Source of the DNA: Fen731 sp964481885
GTDB lineage: Bacteria; Actinomycetota; Humimicrobiia; Humimicrobiales; Humimicrobiaceae
DNA length: 64,000 nt
Direction of reading: 5' to 3'
Assembly: GCA_964481885.1 (NCBI GenBank)
Contig: CAYZUS010000006.1
Span: forward strand, 20,637 to 84,636
A model generated the notes under the pieces. The model was not told the DNA's origin and ran no database searches. It saw only the letters and a list, made by a program, of their open reading frames with translations. This document shows positions 51,369-60,594 of the stretch, one piece after another (the first letter of the stretch is position 1; each line of letters starts with the position of its first letter). A program made the translations under genes and the position numbers.

Positions 51369-53351
51369 ATGAAAAAGAAAAATTACTACAAAACAACATT
51401 TACACTAAGTGTTTCCGCGTCTTTATTAATATTGTTTCTCCTCGTTACATTATGTACGGGTTGCAGCAGCACTTTCAACAATATTTTAAGCCGGGGTGAT
51501 AATTCCAGCAAAACTAATAATCAGACAGATTCGTCGGATGGGACTTTCGTGGATGGAGCCGCTGATTCCGGGGATGTAAATTCTGTGGAAAGCAATTCTT
51601 CGGTTGGAAATTCTACAGATGTAAAAGAAACAATTGTTATAGCGCCGAGCAGGTTGAAAGTATATATTAATCCGGAAATTCCAATTTATCTGACCAGTCG
51701 GCTTATGAGCTGTTTTAAAAAAAGTTTTGATGACTATAGCGGAGGAAATATTCCTGCCAGCGATGTCAATCAAAATTCCGTTGGTGAAGGCGATAATAAC
51801 CTCAGCAGTGGGAGCAAAAGTGGAACCAAGGCAGTAACAATTGCAGGTTTTGACTATGTTAATATAAAAGACGGCGCTGACGTAATTTTTGAATTTGAAC
51901 CTGTAAAAGAATATGTATCTGCAGAGAAAAGCGGCAGCCCTAAAGGTCAATTGTATTTTGCGCCGGTGGTATCATTTTATTCACTGGTCGAAGAAATTTC
52001 CTGGACCGATTTAAAAGATTTCTGGGAAGGCAGACGGGATACCATTAAAGATATCGAGGGAAATGAGATTCCGGCAAATCTTGTGCTTGGCACCCAGACT
52101 CTTAAGGTTTTATCAGTGATTTTAGGAGAATGCAAGGTTAAAAACCTGACTGTAAAAGATAACAGTAAAATAAAAGCGGCAGTCACCGCAGATGTTAATG
52201 TTTTGTCAATACTTCCCTTTGACCAGATAGAGAAGGAATATAAGGTATTAAGTATTGACGGGCAGTCTGTCCTTGATAAAAATACCACCTACCAGCAATA
52301 CCCTTTGGCAGCCGGTATATCTGTAAAGACACAAAATAATTTGGTTGATGCTGATTTTGACAAGATTCTGGATACGAATCTTAACGGCAGCGAGCTTTCA
52401 AACAGATCCGAATCCGATATGGTTTCAATCCTTATTACCGGGGTAACCGCGCTTACCCGCCAGGTTGCAGACAGGATGGATAAAAATGGAGTATTGTATC
52501 CTGCAGAAAAAATCCGGGATACCCTTCTTGACGCTGACATCACCCACATAAGTAATGAAATATCATTCGTCGAGGATTGTTATGCAGCAAGGCCCAACAC
52601 CGTTGTTTTCTGCAGCAAGCCTGAATATATGCAGCTCCTGAAATATATAGATACGGACGTTCTTGAACTTACGGGCAATCACATGAATGATTACGGAAGC
52701 GAATGGTTTAAATACACCCTTGATATTTATAATAAGGAAGGTATTGACTATTTTGGGGGCGGATATAATCTTGAAGATTCGCAAAAACCGGCAACTTTTG
52801 ATATAGGAGGGTATAAATTCGCTTTTTTAGGCGCCAATACTTTTGGGCCCTCTTCTGTCTGGGCAACATCCGACTCGGCAGGGGCAGCTGCAATAAATAC
52901 GCTTGATGCCGTTCAGCAGGAAAAGGATATACAGAAATATGAAGAAGAGATAAAAAAGCTCAAGTCCGAAGGCTACAACGTGATATTTACATTTCAGTAC
53001 CTTGAGACATATAATTATGCCCCCACAGGGCAGCAGATTAAGGATTTTGAAAGGATGTCTGATGCAGGCGCCGTGATTGTTAACGGCAGCCAGGCTCACC
53101 AGCCCCAGGGCTTCGAGATAAGGGAAAACGGTTTTATTAATTTTGGGCTCGGAAATCTGTTTTTTGGCCAGGCGGCAGGATTGCCTGTCAAGCAGGGGAT
53201 GCTTGCCAAACATATATTTTACAAGGGAAAACATATAAATACTGTTATGGAGACCATTTATATCGAAGACTTGTCCCAGCCAAGGCTTACCGAAGGGCAG
53301 GAGAGGGCCGATTTATTAAAGGCGGTTTTTCAGGGCAGTGTTATAAATTAG
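51369..53351 (+). CDS. Lipoprotein: binding-protein-like domain fused to CapA domain
   Basis: 660 residues. Signal peptide with lipid Cys32 (CTGC), Ser/Asp/Asn-rich linker (35-90), then a PstS-like segment (about 90-320, LYFAPVVSFYSLVEEISWTD, DFWEGRR) and a C-terminal CapA/PGA_cap domain (about 330-650) with LTGNHMNDYG, FQYLETYNYAPTGQQ and NFGLGNLFFG. The CapA metal-site motif GSHPH reads GSQAH. CapA proteins take part in poly-glutamate capsule or cell-surface metabolism and are calcineurin-like phosphoesterases. Function of the fusion unknown. TatC follows by 20 bases. Confidence 0.78.
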   Translation: MKKKNYYKTTFTLSVSASLLILFLLVTLCTGCSSTFNNILSRGDNSSKTNNQTDSSDGTFVDGAADSGDVNSVESNSSVGNSTDVKETIVIAPSRLKVYINPEIPIYLTSRLMSCFKKSFDDYSGGNIPASDVNQNSVGEGDNNLSSGSKSGTKAVTIAGFDYVNIKDGADVIFEFEPVKEYVSAEKSGSPKGQLYFAPVVSFYSLVEEISWTDLKDFWEGRRDTIKDIEGNEIPANLVLGTQTLKVLSVILGECKVKNLTVKDNSKIKAAVTADVNVLSILPFDQIEKEYKVLSIDGQSVLDKNTTYQQYPLAAGISVKTQNNLVDADFDKILDTNLNGSELSNRSESDMVSILITGVTALTRQVADRMDKNGVLYPAEKIRDTLLDADITHISNEISFVEDCYAARPNTVVFCSKPEYMQLLKYIDTDVLELTGNHMNDYGSEWFKYTLDIYNKEGIDYFGGGYNLEDSQKPATFDIGGYKFAFLGANTFGPSSVWATSDSAGAAAINTLDAVQQEKDIQKYEEEIKKLKSEGYNVIFTFQYLETYNYAPTGQQIKDFERMSDAGAVIVNGSQAHQPQGFEIRENGFINFGLGNLFFGQAAGLPVKQGMLAKHIFYKGKHINTVMETIYIEDLSQPRLTEGQERADLLKAVFQGSVIN

Positions 53352-53371
53352 GATATAAATGATGGACAGAC

Positions 53372-54184
53372 ATGGGATTATTTAAGAGAAAAATACCAAA
53401 AACTGTACCGGAAAGTGCCGGTAAAGACAAGGTTAATGAGGATAAAGCAAATAAATCAGCTGCCGGCAGCAGACAAAAGGCAGACGTCAAAACTCCTGAA
53501 AAAGAATTGTCTTTTATGGGACATCTTGAGGAGCTGCGCAAAAGGATAATCATCGTCCTTATTGTTTTTGCTGTGGCATTTATACCTGCATATATCTATC
53601 ATGCAAAAATACTCGAATTTATTACTGCGCCCCTTGCAAACAAGAAGCTTGTGTTCCTCGAAGTAACTGAGCCTTTTCTGGTAAATGTCAAACTGGCGTT
53701 TTTTGCGGCAGCAGCTGTGGCGATACCAATACTTGTTTATCAGATAATTATATTTGTCAGGCCCGCGCTTTCAGGAAAGATAAGGAAAAGCCTCAGCGCT
53801 TTGACAATTGTATTTTTTGTTCTTTTTGCCGGAGGTGTGGCATTTTCCTATAAGCTGATGATCCCTGTTGCTGTAAAGTGGCTTCTTGGCCAGGGTGCAG
53901 GCCTTACACAGATTCTCTCCGTAAATAAATATGTCAGCTTCATCGGCTGGTTTTTAATCGGTGCCGGCATAATGTTTGAGATGCCTTTGGTTTTGCTATT
54001 TTTAATCAAAGCAGATATTATTACTGTTGCACAGCTTAGGAGACAATGGCGGGTTGTATATATCGTGATTCTTCTTTTGTGTGCGATAATCACTCCGGAC
54101 TGGAGTCCTGTTACGATGGGAGTGCTTGCGGTCCCCATGATTCTTTTATATGAACTTGCGCTTCTGTTTGCAAGATTTTTTTAA
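53372..54184 (+). CDS. tatC: Sec-independent protein translocase TatC
   Basis: 270 residues with six membrane helices. HLEELRKRIIIVL (about 52-64) is the classic TatC N-terminal motif, and VTEPFLVNVKLAFF holds the conserved Glu. A 45-residue Lys/Ala-rich cytoplasmic extension precedes the core and is not typical. Forms the twin-arginine receptor with TatA. Probably co-transcribed with tatA. Confidence 0.95.
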   Translation: MGLFKRKIPKTVPESAGKDKVNEDKANKSAAGSRQKADVKTPEKELSFMGHLEELRKRIIIVLIVFAVAFIPAYIYHAKILEFITAPLANKKLVFLEVTEPFLVNVKLAFFAAAAVAIPILVYQIIIFVRPALSGKIRKSLSALTIVFFVLFAGGVAFSYKLMIPVAVKWLLGQGAGLTQILSVNKYVSFIGWFLIGAGIMFEMPLVLLFLIKADIITVAQLRRQWRVVYIVILLLCAIITPDWSPVTMGVLAVPMILLYELALLFARFF

Positions 54185-54282
54185 GATATCTGTATTGCGG
54201 ATCCTGTATTACGGATCAGTAATGGGATTTATTGTTGTGATTTAATTGGTATGGCAATTTAAAGAGAGGTGGGTTTACAGAA

Positions 54283-54546
54283 ATGTTTGGACTTGGATGG
54301 CAGGAACTTATAATAATTTTAGTTATAGCGCTTATAATTTTTGGTCCCCGAAAACTGCCGGAAATCGGCAAATCCCTGGGCCAGGCAATCAGTGATTTCA
54401 GGAACACAACAAAGAAAGCCACTGATGAAGCAAAAAGGGAAATCAGGGACATAGAGACTTCCATCAAAGATTCAGTAAATGGCACTGATTCTGCCCCGAC
54501 AAAATCTGATACAGATAATTCTGGTGCAGGTCCCGGGAAATTGTAA
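54283..54546 (+). CDS. tatA: TatA/TatE translocase subunit
   Basis: 87 residues: one membrane helix (4-20) with FGLGWQELIIILVIALIIFG, the hinge FGPRKLPEIGKSLGQAISDF, and an acidic tail. RBS GAGAGGTGG. With TatC it makes a minimal Tat system; no TatB is seen. Confidence 0.95.
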   Translation: MFGLGWQELIIILVIALIIFGPRKLPEIGKSLGQAISDFRNTTKKATDEAKREIRDIETSIKDSVNGTDSAPTKSDTDNSGAGPGKL

Positions 54547-54854
54547 GCACTTGGGTTTTTATTTTTGCCTGACCTTATGAATTTCCGCTTTTAAAAAGAG
54601 CACACTGTTTTTTTTATGTAAATTCCTGCTGTAGCTCCTGCTGTGTTTGTATTTTATCTTAACCTGGCTTTACCGATGTCTGCTTTGAAAAAAAGAACTC
54701 TTCGGTCATCTATGGAAATTCCTGTTTGTTTTGTGTTTTATTTTGCCTGGCTTTACCTGTATCTGCTTTAAAAAAATAAATTTTATGTCTTTTTATGGAA
54801 ATTCCTGTTGTGTTTTTTTCTGTGTATACCGATATATAAATAAAAAGGACTGAA
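54547..54854 (+). repeat. 308-base spacer with imperfect ~90-base tandem repeat
   Basis: Unit beginning RAAATTCCTG and containing GCCTGGCTTTACC and TCTGCTTTRAAAAAAA: copy 1 about 54619-54713, copy 2 about 54715-54797, start of copy 3 at about 54799. No ORF supported. Confidence 0.65.
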
Positions 54855-56489
54855 ATGAAGAAACTTCCCGGGAATCTTTTAAAAGCATCCTCAGTAACAT
54901 TTGTTTTATCTGCAGCATTAATACTGCTGGTGACCTTCGGTACGACTTCGTGCTGTTTTGATGCTGCATCTTTGGTCAGCAGTCTGGCAGACAGCAGTAC
55001 ATCTGAAAATAATTCAATTAATATTTTTAATAAAAGTATTGAACAGATGCTCGAAGAGGCAGGCTCAGTTTCCAATGGGTGGATTAAAGACGGATACGGA
55101 AAACTCGTGTGGGAGCCCAGCTCAGTTATGAACCTTATAGTCTCTCAGGATACAAACACAGAAAAATATTTTGACATGGCAAAACCTGTCTTTTTCAGTG
55201 TTGAAAGCGACCTGCTTGCGCCACCGGAAGATGAGGGCAATACAGATAACGGCAGCGGCGGTACACAGGGAAGCAGCAGTGCAGAAAACAGTTCCAACAG
55301 CGATAGCGGCCAAAACAGCAGCGGCAGTGATGGCAGCAGTACAGATAACAGCAGCACTGAAGAAGTGGAATTTACCTGGGATTTTGGCAACGGCGAAACA
55401 GCCCAGGGCCAAAGCGCAGAATATAAATTTGAACAGCCCGGTGTTTACACTATTACTCTGACTGCAAGTGCTGGAAATGCAAGTGATGCATATGTTGAGA
55501 CAATCTGGGTCGCCGAGAAATCGGGAAATTTTTTTATTTTCAATAAATATGACTGTAATGTGGAAGTGGAAAGCATTTTTACAAATAATGGTCCGGGGAA
55601 GCTTCTTGACACTGTCTACAGCCTTGACGTCCCAAAAACAATTGCGCCATTTCAGGAAGTTGTCGAAATTATCACGGAGCCAGGGAAATTTAAGGAAAAA
55701 TCCGGCAAAAATGGGGATTTGTTTTATACATTTTATCTTGGAGAGACCGCAGACGGCGAGACTGCTTCCGTAAAAGCTGACTATAAAGTAATAATGAGCG
55801 AATTTGCTTTAAACGAAAACACCGGAGACAGCAGTACTGCTGAAGATGAGGACTTTGACAAAATTGTCAAAGAATATACAAAAAGTGAAAAATCCATAGA
55901 CAGCGATTCAAAAATAATCAAGGCTGCGGCTGCTGATATAATCGGGCAGGAGACAGAGCCCATGGCAGTTGCAGAAAAACTGTATAATTATGTTATTGAT
56001 AATATGGAGTATGACTGGGAAAGATATGCTGCTGTGGAGAGGGAAAATCTGTTGGCTTCCGAACTGCTGGATATCAAAAAAGGTGTTTGTGAGGATTACT
56101 CGGTCCTGTACGCGGCTCTTTGCAGGGCTGCGGGGATACCCATAAAATATGTTGTCGGACTGCCGGTAATGACGCTTGCCATGGAAGAAGATAATCAGCT
56201 GGAGTCGGGCCATGCCTGGAACGAAATATATTTTAAGGGTTATGGGTGGATTCCGGTTGACCCAACATCAGAAGTCCCGTTTCTTTCAACAAATGCACTG
56301 TTAAATTTAAGATCATACTCTGAATTTCAGCCCAAGGCCCTCGGATATTCCTGGTCGTATGAGGACAGGCAGCCGGGATTCAGCCAGGAGTGTTTTTACA
56401 GGGTCAGCGGTTTTGACAAATCCCGTATGGCAGCAATCACGATGGAAGAATACCAGACAATGAAAAACGATACACTCAGCGGCAATTAG
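54855..56489 (+). CDS. Exported PKD-transglutaminase protein
   Basis: 544 residues. Signal peptide (about 10-32) ending in a lipobox-like TTSC, a Ser/Asn/Gly low-complexity linker (about 120-170), a PKD domain (about 172-222, TWDFGNGETAQG and YTITLTA) and a transglutaminase-like domain with the Cys-His-Asp triad: KKGVCEDYSVLYAAL, SGHAWNEIYF, IPVDPTSE. Bacterial members act as peptidases or crosslinkers on the cell surface. The role is unknown; it is followed by an unrecognised gene. Confidence 0.85.
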   Translation: MKKLPGNLLKASSVTFVLSAALILLVTFGTTSCCFDAASLVSSLADSSTSENNSINIFNKSIEQMLEEAGSVSNGWIKDGYGKLVWEPSSVMNLIVSQDTNTEKYFDMAKPVFFSVESDLLAPPEDEGNTDNGSGGTQGSSSAENSSNSDSGQNSSGSDGSSTDNSSTEEVEFTWDFGNGETAQGQSAEYKFEQPGVYTITLTASAGNASDAYVETIWVAEKSGNFFIFNKYDCNVEVESIFTNNGPGKLLDTVYSLDVPKTIAPFQEVVEIITEPGKFKEKSGKNGDLFYTFYLGETADGETASVKADYKVIMSEFALNENTGDSSTAEDEDFDKIVKEYTKSEKSIDSDSKIIKAAAADIIGQETEPMAVAEKLYNYVIDNMEYDWERYAAVERENLLASELLDIKKGVCEDYSVLYAALCRAAGIPIKYVVGLPVMTLAMEEDNQLESGHAWNEIYFKGYGWIPVDPTSEVPFLSTNALLNLRSYSEFQPKALGYSWSYEDRQPGFSQECFYRVSGFDKSRMAAITMEEYQTMKNDTLSGN

Positions 56490-56561
56490 AATATCTAAAA
56501 ATATTCAGGCAGGCATTAAAAAGTTATTATTTATTATCATTTATTATAAGTGGAGGTTATT

Positions 56562-57194
56562 ATGGGTAATCTTGCATTTTCAACTCCATCACCGGAAAAG
56601 ATTGCGGTTGCAATAGAACAAATGATACAGAAAGAATTAGGAATAAAAACCGGTATAGCCTGCGAAATAAAGGACCAGAACACTGCAAAAACGAGCCTTC
56701 ATACAATACTTGGAGATATGGGCAATGCGCTTTTTACCGGTACTTCAGAGACGCTGTTTAATCTGAATTTTGCTCTTGAAAGCCCGAAACCTGCACAAAT
56801 AATGATAAATATTGCCAGGCAGGGTATTGGAGCAAGAGGCGAGGCAATCGTTTTTACAACATCAGTCAATAAGTCAGTCAAAAGCGAAGTTTTTCTTGAA
56901 GCTCCAAAATCTTTTGGAGTTTCCAAATTCGGGGGAGATGTTGAAGCTTCAGCTAAATTAAATGCAAACGGCGCCCTGGTAAAAAGGGCCAATTTATTTT
57001 CAAGAGTGCAGGCAGATATTGGCGGCTTTACAGTAAGGATTGAAAGATTCTTTAAAATTTCTCCAAAGGAAGATGGAAATGGTTCTGAACTTGTAGTCGT
57101 TAACCTTCCAAAGATGGTCTCGATGGGCTTTAGCGCCCTGATAGATATAAAAGAATTCCTTGACATAACTGCTGTAATCGAATCAGTCTTATAA
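56562..57194 (+). CDS. Unrecognised protein downstream of the transglutaminase gene
   Basis: 210 residues from ATG 56562 with GTGGAGGT upstream. Soluble, no signal peptide, one Cys. It is rich in alternating hydrophobic positions from about 60 on (beta-type), e.g. ALVKRANLFSRVQADIGGF and FTVRIERFFKI. I recognise no family. It ends 26 bases before an assembly gap. Confidence 0.7.
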   Translation: MGNLAFSTPSPEKIAVAIEQMIQKELGIKTGIACEIKDQNTAKTSLHTILGDMGNALFTGTSETLFNLNFALESPKPAQIMINIARQGIGARGEAIVFTTSVNKSVKSEVFLEAPKSFGVSKFGGDVEASAKLNANGALVKRANLFSRVQADIGGFTVRIERFFKISPKEDGNGSELVVVNLPKMVSMGFSALIDIKEFLDITAVIESVL

Positions 57195-57220
57195 GCATAA
57201 ATAAAATAAGGATTTGGTTT

Positions 57221-57320
57221 NNNNNNNNNNNNNNNNNNNNNNNNNNNNNNNNNNNNNNNNNNNNNNNNNNNNNNNNNNNNNNNNNNNNNNNNNNNNNNNN
57301 NNNNNNNNNNNNNNNNNNNN
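57221..57320. other. Assembly gap (100 N)
   Basis: Placeholder gap. No duplicated flank is seen, so real sequence may be missing between the gene at 57194 and the cassette at 57389. Confidence 0.98.
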
Positions 57321-57388
57321 ATTGCATAATTTTTAAAATTAGTGTTAAATTATAATATTAAAAAGATATTTCTTTAGGAGGAATCTGT

Positions 57389-58165
57389 TTGAAAAATAAA
57401 GTAACTGAATTAATTGATTTAGAATATCATAATAATTTTATTACTGATGTTATTTTTAGGATCGATTATTCACCAATACTTAAAATATCTGAAAATATCC
57501 CATCTGATTTACAGGATAAAATAAGGGATGTCCTGCCCGAATTTAGTGAAAACAAAATTATAAAAATAGAGTCAGTTTTAGAAAATAAAAAATTTTTAAA
57601 TAAGGAACCACAGATAAGTCAGGAATGGCAATTTACAAATAAAGACAAAAGTATGATTGCAAATCTTTCTCATGAGAATTTGAATATAATTGTTAAAAAA
57701 TATAATAATTTTGAAGCTTATAGGAATTTTTTAATGAAAATATTAAATTATTTCCATGAGATTTATAAACCAATTGAAGTTAAGAGAGTTGGTTTAAGAT
57801 ATATAAATAATGTAACTGTAAATAACGGTAATCCCATAAATTGGGAAGATTATATTAACGACAAATTAATCTATCAAATAAAAGGTTTTGTTGAAGATAG
57901 TTCTAAAATATCCAGAATATTAGGTCAAATATGCTTAAAAATGGAAGAATTTAATATTATTTTTAATTATGGGATTTCTAATCCGGAATATCCTTTAAGA
58001 ATTGCAAAAAAACAATTTATTTTGGATTATGATTGTTACGCTATTGAATGTGAGTTTGAAGAAATAGAAAAATTTCTGAAAAATTTTAATTTTGAAATAA
58101 AAAAAATGTTTGAAAATAGTATTAAAGATAATTTAAGAAAAATAATGGGGGCAATAAATGAATAA
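57389..58165 (+). CDS. TIGR04255-like sporadic protein
   Basis: 258 residues. TTG start after an excellent AGGAGG. Matches the outline of TIGR04255: short N-terminal strand region with PILKI, a WQFTNKDKSMIANLSHENL segment, YNNFEAYRNFLMKIL and IEVKRVGLRYINNV near the middle. This family is rare and patchily distributed, with no known role. Codon use is strikingly A/T-rich compared with flanking genes, suggesting transfer. It overlaps the next ORF by 8 bases. Confidence 0.7.
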   Translation: MKNKVTELIDLEYHNNFITDVIFRIDYSPILKISENIPSDLQDKIRDVLPEFSENKIIKIESVLENKKFLNKEPQISQEWQFTNKDKSMIANLSHENLNIIVKKYNNFEAYRNFLMKILNYFHEIYKPIEVKRVGLRYINNVTVNNGNPINWEDYINDKLIYQIKGFVEDSSKISRILGQICLKMEEFNIIFNYGISNPEYPLRIAKKQFILDYDCYAIECEFEEIEKFLKNFNFEIKKMFENSIKDNLRKIMGAINE

Positions 58166-58343
58166 TATGGAAGATGCTGAACATTTTACAAAAAACAGCA
58201 CAAAAGGTAATGAAGCTATAAACACAGATGAAAATCATAACAATTATTCACCTTTGAAAATAAAAACTGAAGGATCTAAAGCGTATGAAAAAAGTTCATC
58301 ATTTTCAAAAAAAATAAAGGTTACAATTGAAGAGCAATATTAA
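58158..58343 (+). CDS. Small disordered linker ORF of the cassette
   Basis: 61 residues, rich in Lys, Ser, Asn and Glu, no predicted structure. RBS GGGGG within the end of the previous gene. It overlaps the genes on both sides (8 and 17 bases), which argues for real translation. No family. Confidence 0.5.
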   Translation: MNNMEDAEHFTKNSTKGNEAINTDENHNNYSPLKIKTEGSKAYEKSSSFSKKIKVTIEEQY

Positions 58344-58917
58344 TTGTTTTTATGATAGGCATGATTGTGCGAGAATCTGCCAGGGTGACATATTAAAGGA
58401 TGTAAAGTTCTATTCTTTCTCTGAAGAAAAAGAATCTATCTTTCAATATATTATAATTTTGTCGCAAGATTGTGACCTTGAATGGTCCAGAACCTCAAAA
58501 ATTTATGCGGATAATAAGTCTTTTTACGATCAGTTTCTACCAAGTATTTTATTTGCACCTGCTTTTATGTTTGACGAAATATCAGAAGGAGTTCATTTAA
58601 AGGAATTATTTGGAATTGAACAAAAAGGCTTAACATCGGGCCAGATAAAAAAAATTAAAAAAAATAATTCTGAATTAAGATACCATTATTTACCTTTTTA
58701 CCAGGAATACGGTTGCCAGGAAATAATTATAGATTTTAAAATATATTACACTCTGCCCCTGGATTATTTAAGCAAGATTCACAAAGTAAGCTATGTTGCC
58801 ACTATAAATGAATTGTTTAGAGAGCATTTATCCCAAAGATTTTCACATTATCTAAGCAGAATTGGATTGCCGGTAGTAAAAGAGCTGCTTGATAATGAAC
58901 CGATAAGCATTACTTGA
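58327..58917 (+). CDS. Unrecognised protein with SQDCDL and RYHYLP motifs
   Basis: 196 residues, TTG start with AAGG upstream. Notable motifs: RICQGDILKDV near the N-terminus, IIILSQDCDLEWS (about 46-58) and RYHYLPFYQ (about 118-126). The last 35 residues (FREHLSQRFSHYLSRIGLPV) form an amphipathic helix. I do not recognise the family. It overlaps the small ORF before it, and is as AT-rich as the TIGR04255-like gene, so the three probably act together. Confidence 0.65.
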   Translation: MKSNINCFYDRHDCARICQGDILKDVKFYSFSEEKESIFQYIIILSQDCDLEWSRTSKIYADNKSFYDQFLPSILFAPAFMFDEISEGVHLKELFGIEQKGLTSGQIKKIKKNNSELRYHYLPFYQEYGCQEIIIDFKIYYTLPLDYLSKIHKVSYVATINELFREHLSQRFSHYLSRIGLPVVKELLDNEPISIT

Positions 58918-59014
58918 CAACTGTGAAGTGATAGAATATTTCCGCTATACAGGTCACGGCTTGCAATCGGCCATGGACAACTCGCTCAAAGAGTGGGTTG
59001 ATGCGCACAGATAG
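58907..59014 (+). pseudogene. BrnA-like antitoxin C-terminal remnant
   Basis: A frame with no start codon reads VIEYFRYTGHGLQSAMDNSL and ends KEWVDAHR-stop at 59014. This resembles the C-terminal DNA-binding segment of BrnA antitoxins (VVEWFRxxGKGYQTRINxxLRxYM). The rest of the gene is missing, so it is a relic. Confidence 0.5.
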
Positions 59015-59185
59015 TTTATATTTGGCTCTTTAGATTTATTTGAATAATCTTCGATCAAAATAAGAAATCCTGGCCTTTTTTTGGTCACCACAACCTTTTA
59101 AGTTTGGGCAGGCATATTTTTTATATACTTCTATTTTAGTAAGGCAAAAGTAAATTTTTATGAATGTAAAAGAGATTAATATAAG

Positions 59186-59746
59186 TTAAACATCCTTTTC
59201 GCCAAAAACTGTGGCGGAAAAGACAAATATCTCGCAGTTTTCACTCAAATAGCAGTTCCTTGGAAGGCCTGCCTTCTGGCAGGTGTGTTCAAGAAATTCT
59301 TTTCTGTCCCAGTTATATTCCGAGGCCACCTGCGGGAGAAGAAGCCCCTGATAATAACCGTTCTTTATAAAAAGCCCGTGCACGCCCACCTCGATTACGT
59401 TTATATCTGTGATTTTTTCAAAAGGGGACAGAACAGAAATCTCAATGTCGATATCACCGAGCTCTCCCGGCGTGACCGGTCCGAAACGCGGGTCGTGAAG
59501 AGCTGCCTCCACGGCCATTTTTGTTATGGTTTTGTACAGCGCAGTGGTTCCTATGATATGGCCGATGCATCCGCGCAGATTGCCATTTTTGTGTATAGTG
59601 ACAAAGGCCCCGCATTTCTGGTTAAGTACCGCATCAGTTATTTTAAAATCGGGAATACTTTTTTTGTTTGCTGCTGATATGATTGTCTCTTTTGCAATAT
59701 CAAGCAGGGTCCTTTTCTGATCAGCATTTAATTGAAGGCTTGCCAT
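59186..59746 (-). CDS. AMMECR1 protein (AmmeMemoRadiSam system A)
   Basis: 186 residues with the AMMECR1 core: CGAFVTIHKNGNLRGCIGH (LRGCIG signature), ALHDPRFGPVTPGEL, IEISVLSPFEKI and LLLPQVASEYNWD. Cytoplasmic. In prokaryotes it occurs with a MEMO protein and a radical-SAM enzyme. Here it directly follows MEMO (11-base gap). Confidence 0.92.
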   Translation of the reverse strand: MASLQLNADQKRTLLDIAKETIISAANKKSIPDFKITDAVLNQKCGAFVTIHKNGNLRGCIGHIIGTTALYKTITKMAVEAALHDPRFGPVTPGELGDIDIEISVLSPFEKITDINVIEVGVHGLFIKNGYYQGLLLPQVASEYNWDRKEFLEHTCQKAGLPRNCYLSENCEIFVFSATVFGEKDV

Positions 59747-59757
59747 TATTTATCCTT

Positions 59758-60594
59758 TCATTTTTTGTAAAAAGCTGCAGACAAATAACCCACCACGGAG
59801 CTTTTATCGCCGCTCGTGTCTCCTGAGTTTTTATAACACAAAACTTTTGAACTGTTTGCACCAAGCATTCCGGACGCAATCATGGCAGCGGCAACCGGCC
59901 CTCCGCCACACATTTCGACTACATCAGAAGCTACTGCATCGGTAAACCGCATACTGTCAAAAGAATTAATATAACCAATAACCGATCCGTCAATGACCGT
60001 GGCAGTATTGTAATCATGAAAATGTGACAAATCGGTACTGGCAACAATCAGGATGTTTTCCCCTTTAAATGTTTCTCCAATTGCATTGCCCAGGCTTTCT
60101 ATATTTTTTTTATCCTGGACGCCCATAACTACAGGTACTATTTTTAAGTTATCAAAAATGGTCTGCAAAAAAGGTAGCTGGACCTCCAGACTGTGCTCGC
60201 GCCTGTGGCCGAAATCCGAGAGCTTTACTGAGTTTTTATATACAGCATTACCGGCAAGTCTTTCGGACCTTTCCGTATCCACTTCTACAATTCCAAGCGG
60301 TGTCCTGTAGGACCGGCCATCAAATACTGAATTGAAATCAAAGTAATCTGAGTGTGAAGGCGCTATTATAATTACTGATTCATATTTTCTTTGCTCGACC
60401 TGTTTGTAGGAGCATGCAGCCAACTGTCCCGAATAAATATATCCCGCGTGCGGGCACACAAGCCCGGCAATATCCGGGAGTGCTTCATCTACTGCATTTT
60501 CCAGGAATTTTTCCACCATGCCAGACAGGGCGCCTGCATCACCGGGATAGAAACTTCCCGCCACCGCTGCCTGCCTTATTTTTTTATCAAACAC
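59758..60594 (-). CDS. MEMO1-family protein (AmmeMemoRadiSam system B)
   Basis: 278 residues of the MEMO fold, related to class III extradiol dioxygenases. Metal-like His positions are present in GLVCPHAGYIYSG, IIIAPSHSDY, REHSLEVQLPF and STDLSHFHDY. GTG start with AGGAGA upstream. Forms a two-gene operon with AMMECR1. The radical-SAM third member is not in the window. Biochemical function unknown. Confidence 0.92.
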   Translation of the reverse strand: MFDKKIRQAAVAGSFYPGDAGALSGMVEKFLENAVDEALPDIAGLVCPHAGYIYSGQLAACSYKQVEQRKYESVIIIAPSHSDYFDFNSVFDGRSYRTPLGIVEVDTERSERLAGNAVYKNSVKLSDFGHRREHSLEVQLPFLQTIFDNLKIVPVVMGVQDKKNIESLGNAIGETFKGENILIVASTDLSHFHDYNTATVIDGSVIGYINSFDSMRFTDAVASDVVEMCGGGPVAAAMIASGMLGANSSKVLCYKNSGDTSGDKSSVVGYLSAAFYKK

